A stretch of DNA of 64,000 nt from Mycogone perniciosa (taxonomy: Eukaryota > Ascomycota > Sordariomycetes > Hypocreales > Hypocreaceae): positions 175,976 to 239,975 of the forward strand of contig JAOALB010000086.1 in assembly GCA_025331125.1 (NCBI GenBank), read 5' to 3'. Positions 9,609 through 22,211 of the stretch are shown here, piece after piece; position 1 is the first letter of the stretch; each line of letters begins with the position of its first letter. The position numbers were made by a program, and so were the translations under genes. Under the pieces are notes generated by a model that saw only the letters and a list, made by a program, of their open reading frames with translations, made no database searches and was not told the DNA's origin.

Positions 9609-12600
9609 TCACAGTTCTTCATCCTCTAGTTCCGATGGCTTGAGGAGACCACCGACCTTCTGCCGCCTCTCCATGTCGGCAGCCCTGGCATCACGCTCCT
9701 GCTGCTCCTTCTCTACAATAAAGAGCTCAGCATTGTCGCCAGCAAACTCCTTCAGGGAAATGAGGAAGTCACGCATGTTGAGACGGAACTTGTCGTACTG
9801 CGTGTTCAGCGTAAACAAGCCCTCCACGAAGCTTGCCACCTGGGCTCTGTGTGCCTTGTTAGCATAGATACGAGATACCCAAGGACAACAGATAGTCACT
9901 TACGCTTGTAGGTTGGGGAAGGCGTTCTGCAATAGGGCCGCAACAGAGGTGGTCAGGAATTCCCGGTTGCTGGTTCCGGCCTGTGCCTGATCTGGCGTAT
10001 AAATCGGTCCCTGAATCTTGGGTTGCGTGCCGTCTGCAGGATGGATGAAGTAAAACAGCTTCATCAGTAGCATAGATTGCGTCTTGAATCCGGCTTTGTG
10101 GTCGCTGTCCGTCACAACGAACAGCACATCCTGCAAGATTGTTACGAAGAAGCGTTGGAAGAATGCGTTGGCTGTGGCGACATCCGTCTTTTCCGCAATG
10201 TTGTTAATCAGCTCCAGACACATGTTCAAGCCCGCTGCTTCGACGTCACGGTTGTCATGCTTGAATGCCCAAGAGCATGAATCAATAACAAACTTGAACT
10301 GGTTGTTATCGAGTTTCAAGAGAGCTACAGGCAAGTTAGCATCAATCCAGAACACATACATCGTCGTATTAGCTTACCTGGGAAGCAGTGCAAGTTGATG
10401 GCTCGCAAAAGGTTGAAGAATTCGACACGATGTTCGGGGAACTCCGAGAAGTCCTTGTTGATCATGTCGAGAGTGCACTCGAAGACATTCTCCATAATAG
10501 TCGGGACCTGATCCTCCATCAAAGCCTAGAGCCTCGTCAGTACGCCATCTCCACTCAGTTCCTAACGGCACCACTTACAGAAAGCTTGGTGATAATCGTG
10601 GACATGGCCTTGAGAACTTCGGCGTCACGAGCTCCTGGGACATTCCGGTTGTAGTCAACAAGGACAGAATCCAGCAATGGGGGAACCATCTGGGCTCGCA
10701 CAGCCTGCAAATCTTCGGCTTTGTCGACATAGGTCTCAATCAACTTGAGGATTTCCTTCTTGATTGTCCTCAAACCACGGACCTTGGGCATCTTGGTTGC
10801 CAGGTCACCTTGAGTTATCTGTTAGCATCGATATCAAAGCGAAGAGTAATTTTTCATTCTCACCATCACGAGCAACAGCCTCGGAGATCAGTGTACTGGT
10901 TGCCCGGTACATCTGAAGCATGTCATGGTATATCCGGCCAATTTGCGGGTAGAAGTAGGATCCAATCGAAGAACATGCCGAAACGTTAGTCTTCATGATG
11001 TTGCCGATAACCTTGATCGTTTCTGAGTCTTGTAAAATCGAAGGGTTCATCGTAGCTTGTTTGATAATCTCGTCCCAAGCGGCGTTCGGAATATTCATGA
11101 GCTCAGAAAGCAGTCGCTCCTGTTGGTTCTTGTTGCCCTGGGCCGCAACCATGTAACCACAGGCTTCATAGAAGGTGTGAACTTGTTGTGGTGTAAGGTC
11201 GCAGGTAATCTTGCCCATATTCCTCACAATCTCCTCGATAAATGGCTCTTGCTCGCTAGGCTGGAGGGCAACGAAATGACGCCGACATTGTCTTGCAATC
11301 TTAATAAATGTATCGCAAGCCATGTCCTGCACACCTAAAATTGTCTGTTAGCTAAGGGCTTCCAGAGTCACTGAATGGAAAACCTACCTTCATGCGACTC
11401 GTGCATGAACTCGAACAGCTTGTTAACGACCGTCTTGAGGAACTTCCAATGAGCCTTAAGGAAGCGAGGATATTGGCCAACAATATACATGATGTTACTG
11501 GCGACAACAGCCTTGTTGTCCTTGCCTCGCTTCATTTCCGTAAGGCCAAGAAGATCCTTAATAACCGTAACAAGGAATCGCTTCTCAGTCTCCTCATTCA
11601 TGGCCAGAGAAATAGAACCGATGGCCCAGCAGAGAACGTTACAATTGTGCCAAGACCACTCGGAACCATCAACTTGACGGGCCAGCTTCTCAGTCATGAT
11701 ATTCTCGGTATCAACCACGTCGAGATGGGTGAGGTAGACTAAGCATTCTCGGATCGTCTTATACAGTTGGACGGTATCGCTTTCCTTGACGAACTCGCGC
11801 ACGATCTCTCCTTCATCGTTCTCAACAATCAAGACTTCTTCCGGACGGACCATCTTCTCGATCATGACAACTCGCAGATTCGAAAGGACCTCGTTGTACT
11901 TGTGCTTTCGGAGAGGGTAGTTCATTAGGAGGCTGGGGTTAGGAGCACCACTGCCAGACATGCCACCGCTCACACCAAGCAAGGGGTTGAGGTCAGTGAT
12001 GGGTAGCTGCTGCATCTCCTCATAGAGTTCCTGAACCAGCTTGAGCCAATAGTCTAGACAAATCTTGAAAATCTCGCGATCATCGATTTGCGATATTCTG
12101 ACTAGGTAATAATGTCCGTGAATGAGATAATCCCTGTTAGGTAGATTCTCAATAAGCTAAAGAATTCGGAGCGTTAGTTTGTTTAGCACCTGTCCAAGGG
12201 AATGAAATCTTACGTTGAGATGCATGCCGAAAAAGTTGCAAAGGAATAGGGCAAGATTCTGGATGAACTCCTGATCTCTGGAATTGCTGCTGGGGTAAGT
12301 AGCCTTGAGGTCAAGCGAGACTGGAATGATTTCAGCGATCGTGGTGAGAACTTCGGTAAACATCTTGACCAGTTGCTCGTCGTAAGAGTTGGGCTGTCCT
12401 GGTCCACCCGTCTGAAGTCCGCCAATTTCCGTGAGGCACTGCAGTGTAACATTGCGGAACTCGGGGACAGATAAGAACCGGGTTCGCAATGTCTCGATAA
12501 GAGGCGTCTCGAAGATGTAGCCAAGGGGGATCCAGTTACAGAAGCGAAGGAGGGTTTCGAGTGTAGCCTTGATGAGGCTGGGTTGGTTGGCAGAGTTAAG

Positions 12601-13497
12601 AACTTCTTGGCAGAGCTGGAAGATCTGGGAAAACTCGGCGCACATGGTTTGCTTGAGGTTCCTGGTCTTGGTGGATGTCATTTGCTCGGCCGAATAGTCG
12701 AAAACCTCTTCTGACAGTAAGCGAAGGATGATCATGTTGTTCTCGCAGATCGAGAGACTCGAGTGGCAGGAAGAGATGATTTCGTTGATGAACGTGGGCC
12801 AGTTGTGTGGCCATTCTTGCTTCAGGATAGAAACAAGAACGAGGTTGAGCTTGTTGAGGAGGGTTTTTTGCGATCGTAGCGATTCTTCGCTATTGGAGCA
12901 CTGAATAATGAACTGGACGACGAAGTTTCGGATACCTTGGGGCGGGAAAAAAAGTTAACCTAGGATCAAGGAAAGCTAGAAGGGGCAAATGGAAAAGACA
13001 TACCTTGGCACTGATCTCGAGGAAGAACCTTCCATCTTGTCATGATGACATTGTCGAGAACCTGCAGACCCAAGTCTTTACCAGAATGTCAGCCAAACTC
13101 TTTTTTATCATGAAAGCTTCTCCCATTCGTCTAACGTCCACCACACACGGGTCACGTACACTTTGTCTGGGGATACTGCGCGTCGGAAAGAATCTTGTCG
13201 ACCAAAAGCCAAGCATCGGGATCTTCTTTAAACTGTATTAAACCCGTGGTCAGTCAAGACTCTAGCGCAACTAGTCTGGTGCCGCGGTTCGCCGCGCTGT
13301 GAGAGGGAGGGAGGGGCGGGGAGCATACCTGATTCAAGGCAGCCTGAGCTGCTTTTTGCTACACACAGAGAAGAAACACATTTAGCTTCCAAGACTTCCC
13401 CACGAGCTGAAGAAGCTAGCGATGTGCCTACCTGGTCACCGCGACCTTCGTAAAAGGCCCGGACCGTGTTGTCGAGCTCCTCAATGGTGACGGGCAT
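9609..13497 (-). CDS. CRM1: Exportin-1 (CRM1), nuclear export receptor
   Basis: Eleven exons, read from the minus strand: 13497-13432, 13358-13329, 13232-13160, 13075-13004, 12935-12214, 12156-11388, 11334-10864, 10808-10579, 10525-10378, 10324-9904 and 9846-9609. They sum to 3240 nt and give 1079 residues, the usual length for fungal CRM1. All junctions have GT-AG ends and keep frame. CRM1 is the karyopherin-beta that carries leucine-rich NES cargo out of the nucleus with Ran-GTP. Visible hallmarks: N-terminal importin-beta-type repeat (DAWLLVDKILSDAQYPQTKY), the NES-groove region (KRGKDNKAVVASNIMYIVGQ), and the C-terminal acidic tail after GGLLKPSE. The residue at the leptomycin-reactive position is Thr527 (KDLLGLTEMK), not Cys. 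The four small 5' exons are typical of filamentous fungal CRM1. Confidence 0.96.
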
Positions 13498-14154
13498 GGC
13501 GGGCGAACAAACAGCCAGCGAGGGACAAGGCGGGGGAATGAGGAATCGAATCGAGTTGGAGGGACGGGGCCAAAGACGACGCAGCGCACAAAATGACAGC
13601 TGTGCGATGCGTCGGCGGCGAGTGTCTGTTGCAGAGGAAAAGTGCAGCCGTGGAGGTGCAGAGGAGAGGAGGAGAGAAAAAGCAGAGGGCGCGGCGTGGA
13701 GACGTGAGGAAGAAGAATGTACCAAGGTGAGGTAAGGCTCTGTTCTGCTGGTGGTGAAGAAAGCAAAGCAGAGCAAACGCCAGCGCCTACAGCACATCAA
13801 GACCCACTGTACTCCGTACCTCAGTTCACTCAGGTACGTACCGCCGTCCAATTGGGGGGCTTGGGGGACTTTTGGGTCCGCCAGCCAGTTATCTGGAAAT
13901 TCTGGATCAGGCAGCGTACCAAGATACCTGTGCTCCGTAGTATTGTTGGTACCAGTACCTGGAGACCTGCCAGTCCAGCACCACCTGTTTTATCGCCGTT
14001 TAACGAAACCCTGACCCCATTCAGCATGACGTTGGTATTGAATGTAGCTCTACTTTACTTCCTGGCGGCCTCCTTTCTTCCTTCCCTTCCCCCACCTCAA
14101 GGCAACACCACAGTGAATCCGTCCATACAGCAAGTAATGTAAGGTAAGGTATGC

Positions 14155-14200
<46 letters not shown>

Positions 14201-14525
14201 ATATTCACTACGCTCTCTATTGAAGCTTTATGCGGCATAAGTTGCACACACTCTGAGACTTCCTTCTCTTTCGTTCTCTCTTCTATGTAGGCAGAAAATT
14301 ATCCATGGATCTAATAGGCGTTTGTTGGACTGATGGAAGATATCGCAACGTAACAAATCACTTACCGCCTATAGCTGCGCGAGAACAGTATTCCTTAAAG
14401 CATAGATCTCCGGGTCAGGGGCTGCTGGGCGTCGTACGGGAGCCTAATCTTTCTAAGGTTCGCTTGTTCGGTTCTAATCCTGTACATACACAAACAAGGT
14501 CAAGTTAACGTTTCCATTTCATTCT
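13498..14525. promoter_or_regulatory. CRM1 upstream region
   Basis: 1 kb between the CRM1 start and the end of the aminotransferase gene, both on the minus strand. The part next to CRM1 (13500-13740) is purine-rich on the plus strand, meaning a pyrimidine-rich leader on the coding strand. It also holds a GTACTCCGTACC motif at about 13809-13820 and a tetranucleotide microsatellite at 14155-14202. No gene is supported. Confidence 0.5.
14155..14202. repeat. (ATCT)n microsatellite
   Basis: About twelve uninterrupted copies of the tetranucleotide ATCT/CTAT, in the region upstream of CRM1. Likely polymorphic. Confidence 0.97.
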
Positions 14526-16027
14526 TCACGCCTTGGTATATCCGCACTCTTCCAAACTAGCTTTCAGAGCCTCAAGAGCCTTGTCCACATCCGTCCTGCT
14601 AGGGTCCATCTATCCGAGAATGTTAGCACGCTGACGTCTCTGCAAAACGAATAGCCCTCAGATAGCAGCTTACCGATGTGACACCCATGTGCCCAAACCG
14701 AATGTATCTCGAAGCAATGGCCTTGTGCAAGCCACCGGCAAAAATGACACCCCTGCTCAGGAGTTTCGGCAGAACATCAGGAATCTGGACATTGTCCGGC
14801 AGGTAAATGGCCGTCATCGCGTGGGACTGGTCCTCGGGCTTGGTCGCAACAATCTTCAGTCCAAGGTCGGCAATGGCCTTCTTAATCTTGTCAGACACCT
14901 CGATGTGCCTCTGGAAGCGTTCCGACAGGGGTCGTGCAAGAATCTGCTTCAAGGCAGTGTTGAGGGCATGGATAAGCTGTGGTGAGGGCGTAGCGAAATA
15001 TGAAGGCTTCTTAGCCTCGTAGTTCTGCATGACTAGACTTCATGTTAGTCGAATTGAACAGACCCCAATTGTGTTTCTTTAGAGAAACGTACTAGGAGTC
15101 CAGTTCTTCATGGAAGCAAAATATGATCCTGGAGGCGTCTTCCTGTTCTTGAACGCGTCCATGGCCCTTCCGCTGAATATCGAAATCGACAAACCGGCAG
15201 GGCATCCAATGGCCTTCTGGCTAGCAGTAATAACACCATCCAGATCCCACTCGTCGAAAACAATCTCCTCACAGGCCACACTGCAGACACCATCGACGAT
15301 AACCAGCGTCTCCGGAGAGACCTTCCTAACTGCTTGAACCAGCCCCTTGAGGTCGCTGAGTACACCAGTAGAGGTATCCACGTGTGTTACAGTAACGAGC
15401 TTGTACTTCTTCTCCGACAGAGCCTTCTCAACATCAGGGAACTGAGGTCGTCCGCCAACAGGGCCCTCGATCTTGGTAACCTTGGCGCCGTATGTGGTCA
15501 AGCAGTCTGTGAAGCTGTCTCCGAAGTATCCCGTGCTCAGAACCAGCGCATCCTCGCCAGGTTCGATTAAGTTGGCAGACACCAGGTCCCAGCCAAGAGT
15601 GCCAGAGCCACTAATGACGAAAGGCTGAGCGACAGGGTTCGTGGTCTGGAAGAGCTGACGAAGCAGCGTCAGAGTCTCGCCAAAAGTAGCGACGAAGCCA
15701 GGGCCGACATGGCTCTCGCTGTCATCTGATTAGCTGCGAGCCGAGGCAATTGACGGCGTGGACCTACCTGTAATGGCTCATGGAATGAAGAACGGCATCG
15801 TCGAACTCGATGGGCCCAGGAATGAGCAAAGCCGGGTGCGGGGGCTGAGCAGACATGGTCGATAGCTGACGTTTCTGGTTCTGGGTATGAATGAAGCGAG
15901 GGCGAGTCCCAATTGACGTCCCAGTCTTTGAGCTCGGGTATAAGAACACGGATAAAGACACGGGCAATGATGTCCGGGCAATGGAGGGGTAATAAGTGCC
16001 GGCCAATGTTGATACTTTGCGGGGCAT
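14526..16027 (-). CDS. AGX1: Alanine-glyoxylate aminotransferase, with possible mitochondrial leader
   Basis: Four coding exons: (16027 or 15856)-15768, 15718-15093, 15032-14674 and 14609-14526. From the ATG at 15856 the protein has 385 residues, starting MSAQPPHPALLIPGPIEF, the family's usual start and length. PLP-dependent class V transaminase: DGVCSVACEE and TASQKAIGCPAG carry the cofactor Asp and the Schiff-base Lys (~198), and RFGHMGV lies near the C-terminus. It should convert glyoxylate and alanine to glycine and pyruvate. In-frame ATGs upstream, notably at 16027, would add 57 residues with many Arg/Ser/Thr and no Asp or Glu, as in a mitochondrial presequence. The C-terminus is GYTKA, so there is no SKL-type peroxisomal signal. 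The enzyme call is firm; which start is used is open. Confidence 0.92.
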
Positions 16028-16651
16028 CCCCTCCAAAGCCGATCGGACGAGAGACATCATGCACGTCGCTCCGCGCCCCCAGCTTTCCTGTTGTTGCTAT
16101 TCTCGCTCCCTAGAAGCCGAGGATCTACGGTCAAAAGGCCTGTGTCAGGTGGTGAGCAAGCCAAGCCAATGGGCTCCTTTTGGCAGCAACAGCAACGTGT
16201 TACCGACCCAACGACGTGCACTCCTGTAAACGAGCGCTCCACAGGCAATACTAATAATGTCGAAGAGATAAGAGCACCCAATTCATTACACCCAGCCAAT
16301 GCATGCATTCCGGCTAGTCGCGGCGCCGGTACCGGTACCGGGCCAACCAAGCCTGTGGTTTGTGGAATCCGGCGGTTCCCGGCGATTTACGGGGGTTCGG
16401 CGTCTTCGTGAGAAGCATGGCCATCCAGTGACAAACTACTCTGGGGAATCAATGTCACTAACATCATGAATATCCAGCGAGGTCGTAAGACGGATGAAGT
16501 CATCATCACAGAGTCAAGTTGATTTCTCGTTACGGCCCTCTCATTACACTTCGTAATGCTTTCAACCGTCCGGCGCATGGCCCGATTTTTTCCCATCCAT
16601 CAAACCCGTAGCATCGTCAATTCATATCTCACAACCTTGTCGTCAGCCGGT
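16028..16651. promoter_or_regulatory. Upstream region of the aminotransferase gene
   Basis: About 620 bp between the long-form start of the aminotransferase and the PRMT5 stop codon, both on the minus strand. It must hold the aminotransferase promoter and the PRMT5 3' UTR. A GC-rich self-complementary cluster with repeated GGTACCGG sits at about 16325-16342. Nothing else stands out. Confidence 0.45.
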
Positions 16652-19188
16652 CTACATCAGACAGGCCATCTTGCGACTGCTGCACAACTCCGAGGATGCG
16701 ACCTTGACGCGTGTTGACGGTCCAACCCAAGTCCACGCCTCCACAAGCCATTCATACCAAACTCTGGTATCATCCGTCTGGCGCCACATGCTCACTTCCA
16801 GCTCCGTATCCGCAGGGAAGTAAAGCGGTTGCTAAATGAATACATCAGCTTCAGATCATTTACATAACAAGCAGCTATTCCACTTACCTTCAGTGGAAAG
16901 AATATCGGGAACCAGGATACCATATCCTTGCTCTTCTTGTCGATCCGTTCCGGGTGGATGCTGATTTCACATTTTCTACCCTTGTTCGCATCTGTCTTTG
17001 ACTCGTAAAGCGTCGCTTCGAAATATCCGGCCAAGCCGTGGGTGACTCCACGAGTGCGGCAGACAAAGGTTAGATGGCAGAATCTTGAGTTGTGATCATT
17101 TGCACCTGCTGCTCCTGCCATGCTTCCTCCACCGCCACCAACGACACCACCTGAGCGCCGTGCGTTGATTGCCTCAATGGTTGATTCGGGTATAGGATGT
17201 GAGAATTCCCAGGCCTGTTGGAACCTGGGGCGATCAGGCACTCGTTGGGCAACAAAATCCAGGGCAAACAATCTAACCACCCAGGGAGTGTCGAATGCAG
17301 TTTGGTCAACCTGAGCCCTCGCCAGGATATCTGCATGAATCTTGGGAGTGGAAATGGGACTGAGATGCGCTGTGTAGGAGCTCGGAATCGAAATACCATG
17401 AGTCTTTGCCAAAACATGCTGGATACCGTCCAGACACTCGGGGGAGAGCTCATTGTCGCCAAATGAACCGAGCAGCTCCGAGATGAGGATGTCAACCTTG
17501 CCATAAACAGGGCCTGTTTCCGGTGACTCCGAGACAACTGGCCCCTTCCAAGCGCGCATGTCTGTCTTGATCACTTTGACTTTTCCTCCCCATCTAGTCT
17601 CGTTCTGGCGTAGGAGGTACACATAGGCATTGGGGTTCTTTTCCAGAGCCCAAACTTCTACCTCCACTCCGGTAGCGTCCGCCGCTTTGAGTGCCTTTGT
17701 CACCAAAGGGCCACGACCAGAACCTGCAACTGCTAGAACGACAACCCCTGGCTTGGATGTTGGTAGGCTTAGTTCCTTCCACTCCTTCAATGCATCGGCT
17801 ATGGCCACTTCATACTGATCGTACTTGATGGAATCGCCTTCAAAGACCTCATAGGTTGCCGATTCGAGATTATCCGACAGAGGCTGAAGGGGCGACTGGA
17901 GCCAGTCTTGAAAGCTGGTCAAGGTAGGAGTCTCCAGGACTGAAAAGGGGGGTTGCTGTGCCTCCAACCATTTCAAATACTCGGCGTGGGCATTTGACCG
18001 ACTCGATTGGCTTTGTGACGCAGTGGTGGTAGCCTGAGCTTCAGCTAAGCTGGGAAAATCGGCATCTGTCAGGGGCAGATTCTTCTCCGATCGCAAGGAT
18101 TGCGAATCCATCTTGATTTGAGAAACATCGGGTCCAACATCACACAGGAGCAACCATGGCGCGGCCTTCAGGCGCATGTAGGCGAAAATCATCGCCTGAT
18201 GGTGTTTAGAGAGACTGGGATAGCCAGCCTTGTTGGTTTGGAAAACATCAGGGGTAAAAGTCAGGTATTGTAGCGGCTCTGCAAACCATCGATTCTGGAG
18301 ATCCTTTTCTGGTACGGCTCTCGACACTCTCAACGCTGTAGGGCCAAATTTAGTGCTCAAACATGGAAATGGGAATGACACTTAATGTGCTGCCTTACCG
18401 ACAGAGAGTCTCATGTTGTACTTGCAGACGGTTCGGATTTGATGCCAAGAGTCCCAGCAAGTGAAGATATCAATCTCCCCGTCAGCAGCCTCGGGGCTTC
18501 GCTGTGATTGAAGTGACGATAGTGTCTGTTCTTGATCACCGGCAGAGGACTCGCGATACATGGGCATGTGCACCAGAAAATTCACAGAACCGCCAATAGT
18601 CAATGCTTCTTGGACGGCTCGAGAGTACTGTGCCAGTCCCTGATTCCCGCCGTTCTTGGATGCATCCCGTGCAGGTCCAGGAATAAGGATGCTCTTAACG
18701 CCGCACCAGTTGGCATAGTTTATCTCGACGTTCAGCACCTGTCGGGATATGTTCGAGATGACGGGGTCGGTTGAACAGAGGTCAATCCAGGGGCTTATGC
18801 AGGCGATGTAGGTGTTGACTGCTACGCTGGGAAATAGACTTGTGTCCTCAGGAGTCAGTGGTGGAAGAATAGGGTCCGCACGACTCGCTGTGGTATCGCT
18901 CGTCCCCTTTTCACCATTCTTCTCAAGGGTTGATAGATGATCCGAGACAACCTTGAAGACCCTGGATTTGAAGTGACTGTTGGTGATTGGCGTTGTGACG
19001 AAACTGAACTACTGAAAGATTAATCTCTAAACTAAATACATGGCTGGAGGTTTACTTACGCCGTTGTTTAGGAGATGGCCATATTGCAAGTCAGTCAGAG
19101 GCGCCTCTCTCTTAGAGTCATGATGTCCGATTTGAAAGATTGGCCATTCTGGGCCGTAGCCGTCTGAGATGGAGAATTCACCCGCCAT
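16652..19188 (-). CDS. SKB1: Protein arginine methyltransferase 5 (PRMT5/Skb1/Hsl7)
   Basis: Four exons: 19188-19060, 19008-18399, 18335-16888 and 16831-16652, totalling 2367 nt and 788 residues, a normal length for fungal PRMT5. It makes symmetric dimethylarginine on substrates such as Sm and histone proteins. The N-terminal part forms the TIM-barrel (NYANWCGVKSILIPGP). The SAM-binding motif VLAVAGSGRGP is at ~446-453. The PRMT5 double-Glu loop SELLGSFGDNELSPE (~532-546) carries both catalytic glutamates. The beta-barrel ends with VWYEWLVEAW near the C-terminus. The last exon was found by continuing past a GTAAGT donor at 16887 to a TTTAG acceptor; the frame then closes at a TAG at 16654-16652. 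The ATG at 19188 is the first ATG of its frame. The gene shares a divergent promoter with PRP43. Confidence 0.95.
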
Positions 19189-19785
19189 GATGGATGAATG
19201 AGAGTTTCGTACCCTACCCGGCAAGTGGTCGTCTGCAGATGAATCTGTATGGTCGGGTTTTAAACAGTCTATGCCGCCATGTGGTCAAAATATGCTTCTT
19301 TCAAATGCACCTAGACCTATCGTCAAACATGGCGATTTTTCACAGGCGGATGGAAAGATGATGTTCACACAGCATATTCGGAGAGGGCAACGGTTATTTT
19401 CTTGGTGCGAGAACGGGGCAGCATCGCCACAGTGCGCAACATTTGCACACTCATGTTTGTCAATGACTGTAACTATCTCCCTATAAAGGTTCTGTTCTTT
19501 TCGATCTTATGAAAATTGCTAAATAGAATACGGGTTCGTATTAGTATTTCGTCATACGGACCGCGATTGAGAAATTCAGACAACGCTGCGTGAACTCTGA
19601 ACCTCACATCACAGTACGGCCTTGCGACATCATGACGGAATTGATACTGTACTGTCAAGGGTCCCTTATCGATAACGATTTCCCGTCCCGCCAAAATTTT
19701 CTAGATCAACAGGCGAACCAGACCGTCTCAGCGTCAGCCTTCCGTTGCGCGGCAGCCCACTGCTACTATCAACATCATTGCCAAC
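19189..19785. promoter_or_regulatory. Divergent promoter, PRMT5 / PRP43
   Basis: 597 bp separate the two start codons, which face away from each other, so both promoters are here. I see no consensus TATA box at a fitting distance on either side and no gene. Confidence 0.6.
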
Positions 19786-22211
19786 ATGTCTGACAAGGGA
19801 GGAAAGCGAGCGAGTGCGGAATCCGAGGAGTCGTCCAGTAAGAAGGCGAAGACGGAGAACCGCGACGATAAGCGCAACCCATACCTCGCCCATATGTATC
19901 AAGATGGAGAGAATGGAGGCAACGGCTTCGACTCGGAGGAGCCATCTGCGAACTCACCTCTTGCAGGCATGAAGCGTCGCCAGACCACTGCGAAGCAAGC
20001 CTCAAAGGCAGAGGACTCGAGCTCGAGCCCTTTCACAGGCCGGGAACATTCACAGAAGTACTTCCAAATCCTGCAGACGCGAAGGGACCTCCCAGTCCAC
20101 AAGCAAAGGTATGCAGAGCCTATGCGCAACGTTTTTCAACACGCGAATTGCTGACCCCATTGGCAGGCAGGAATTTTTGGACAAATACCACTCGACGCAG
20201 ATCCTCGTTTTTGTCGGTGAGACCGGTTCCGGAAAGACCACGCAGATTCCTCAATATGTTGTGTATGACGAGCTACCGCACCTCAATGGCAAGCTCATTG
20301 CCTGTACCCAACCGCGTCGAGTGGCTGCCATGTCAGTTGCCCAGCGTGTGGCCGATGAGATGGACGTGAGACTTGGCGAAGAAGTTGGTTACAGCATTCG
20401 TTTCGAGGACAAGACGTCCTCCAAAACCATGCTCAAGTACATGACGGACGGTATGCTTCTGCGAGAAGCCATGCACGATCATGAGATGTCTCGTTACAGC
20501 TGTATTATTCTCGACGAGGCTCACGAAAGGACATTGGCGACCGATATTCTCATGGCACTACTGAAGCAGATCGCCGACAGGCGTTCCGACCTGAAGATCA
20601 TCATCATGTCTGCCACACTCGACGCGCAAAAGTTTCAAAGATACTTCAATGATGCACCCTTGCTCGCCGTCCCCGGCCGAACTCACCCGGTCGAGATTTT
20701 CTACACACCCGAGCCCGAGAGGGATTACGTCGAAGCTGCCATCAGGACGGTTCTCCAGATTCACGCCTCGGAACCCGAAGGTGACATTCTGCTCTTCCTC
20801 ACAGGAGAGGATGAAATCGAGGACGCATGCAGAAAAATCAGTCTCGAGGCTGATGAATTGACGCGGGAAGTCGATGCTGGCCCTCTGGTTGTGTATCCCT
20901 TGTATGGTACACTACCGCCCCATCAGCAACAGAAGATCTTTGAGAGGGCTCCTCCTCCGCTGCGCCAAGGTGGACGTCCTGGAAGGAAATGCATTGTGTC
21001 AACAAATATTGCCGAAACCTCTCTGACTATCGATGGCATTGTATACGTGGTGGATCCTGGCTTCAGCAAGCAGAAGATTTACAACCCAAGAATCAGAGTT
21101 GAGTCTCTCTTGGTTTCACCCATCTCCAAGGCCTCAGCGCAACAGCGAGCTGGTCGTGCTGGACGTACAAAGCCTGGTAAATGCTTTAGGCTGTACACCG
21201 AGAAGGCATTCAAGAAGGAGCTCATTGAGCAAACATACCCAGAGATTTTGCGGTCTAATCTGGCCAACACAGTTCTGGAGCTGAAGAAGCTTGGTGTTGA
21301 GGATCTTGTTCACTTTGATCTCATGGACCCCCCTGCACCCGAGACAATGATGCGGGCATTGGAAGAACTCAACTATCTTGCTTGCCTTGACGACGACGGT
21401 GAATTAACCACCCTTGGCTCATTAGCATCTGTGTTTCCGTTAGACCCAGCATTGGCTGTCATGTTGATTTCGTCTCCCGAGTTTTATTGCTCAAACGAGA
21501 TTCTCTCCATTACCTCTCTCCTCTCAGTCCCTCAAATCTTTTTGCGGCCAGCCAATAACCGCAAGCGGGCGGACGAGATGAAATCACACTTCAGTCACCC
21601 CGATGGTGATCACCTGACGCTGCTTAATGCCTACCATGCGTTCAAGGGACAAGAGACGTCGGACCCCAGTGCCGTGAAGCAATGGTGCCACGAGCACTTC
21701 CTGTCGTTCCGTCACCTCTCCAGTGCGGACAATGTCCGTGCCCAGCTGAAGAGAATCATGGAAACGCAAGGGTTGGACCTCATCTCCACGCCATTCGAGG
21801 ATAAGAACTACTACACCAACATCCGGAGGGCTATGCTCGCTGGCTTCTTCATGCAGGTGGCTATGAAGGAGAGCTCGGGCAAGGTCTACCGCACTGTCAA
21901 GGATGAGCAGGCTGTGCTGATACATCCGTCAACCGTTCTCCGTACAGAGTACGAATGGGTTGTGTACAATGAATTCGTACTGACATCAAAGCAATACATC
22001 CGGACATGCACAGGCATTCGACCTGAGTGGCTCTTGGTAAGACTGCGTCAACACCCTCTTCCCCATTATTATTCAGGCTGACATCGGTTGAAAGGAAATT
22101 GCCCCGGTTTACTTCGATCTCAACACGTTCGAGAACGGAGATATCAAGAGGGCGCTGATACGAGCGACGGAGAAGAAGCGACGGAAAGAGGCTATGAAGG
22201 CTGGCAGGTGA
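19786..22211 (+). CDS. PRP43: DEAH-box helicase Prp43
   Basis: Three exons, 19786-20108, 20167-22036 and 22095-22211, give 769 residues, the normal Prp43 length. Both introns are 58 nt. Motifs: GETGSGKTTQIPQ (~125-137), TQPRRVAAMSVAQRVADEM, DEAH at ~224-227 (LDEAHERTLATD), IIMSATLDAQKF, FLTGEDEIEDA, STNIAETSLTIDGIVYVVD, and QRAGRAGRTKPGKCFRLYTE. The winged-helix, ratchet and OB-fold parts follow, ending in the basic stretch EKKRRKEAMKAGR. By family knowledge it releases intron lariats from spent spliceosomes and also acts in ribosome assembly, activated by G-patch proteins. The N-terminus is a polar Lys/Glu/Ser-rich tail. The last exon was placed by frame and by homology to the WLLEIAP motif. 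Confidence 0.96.
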
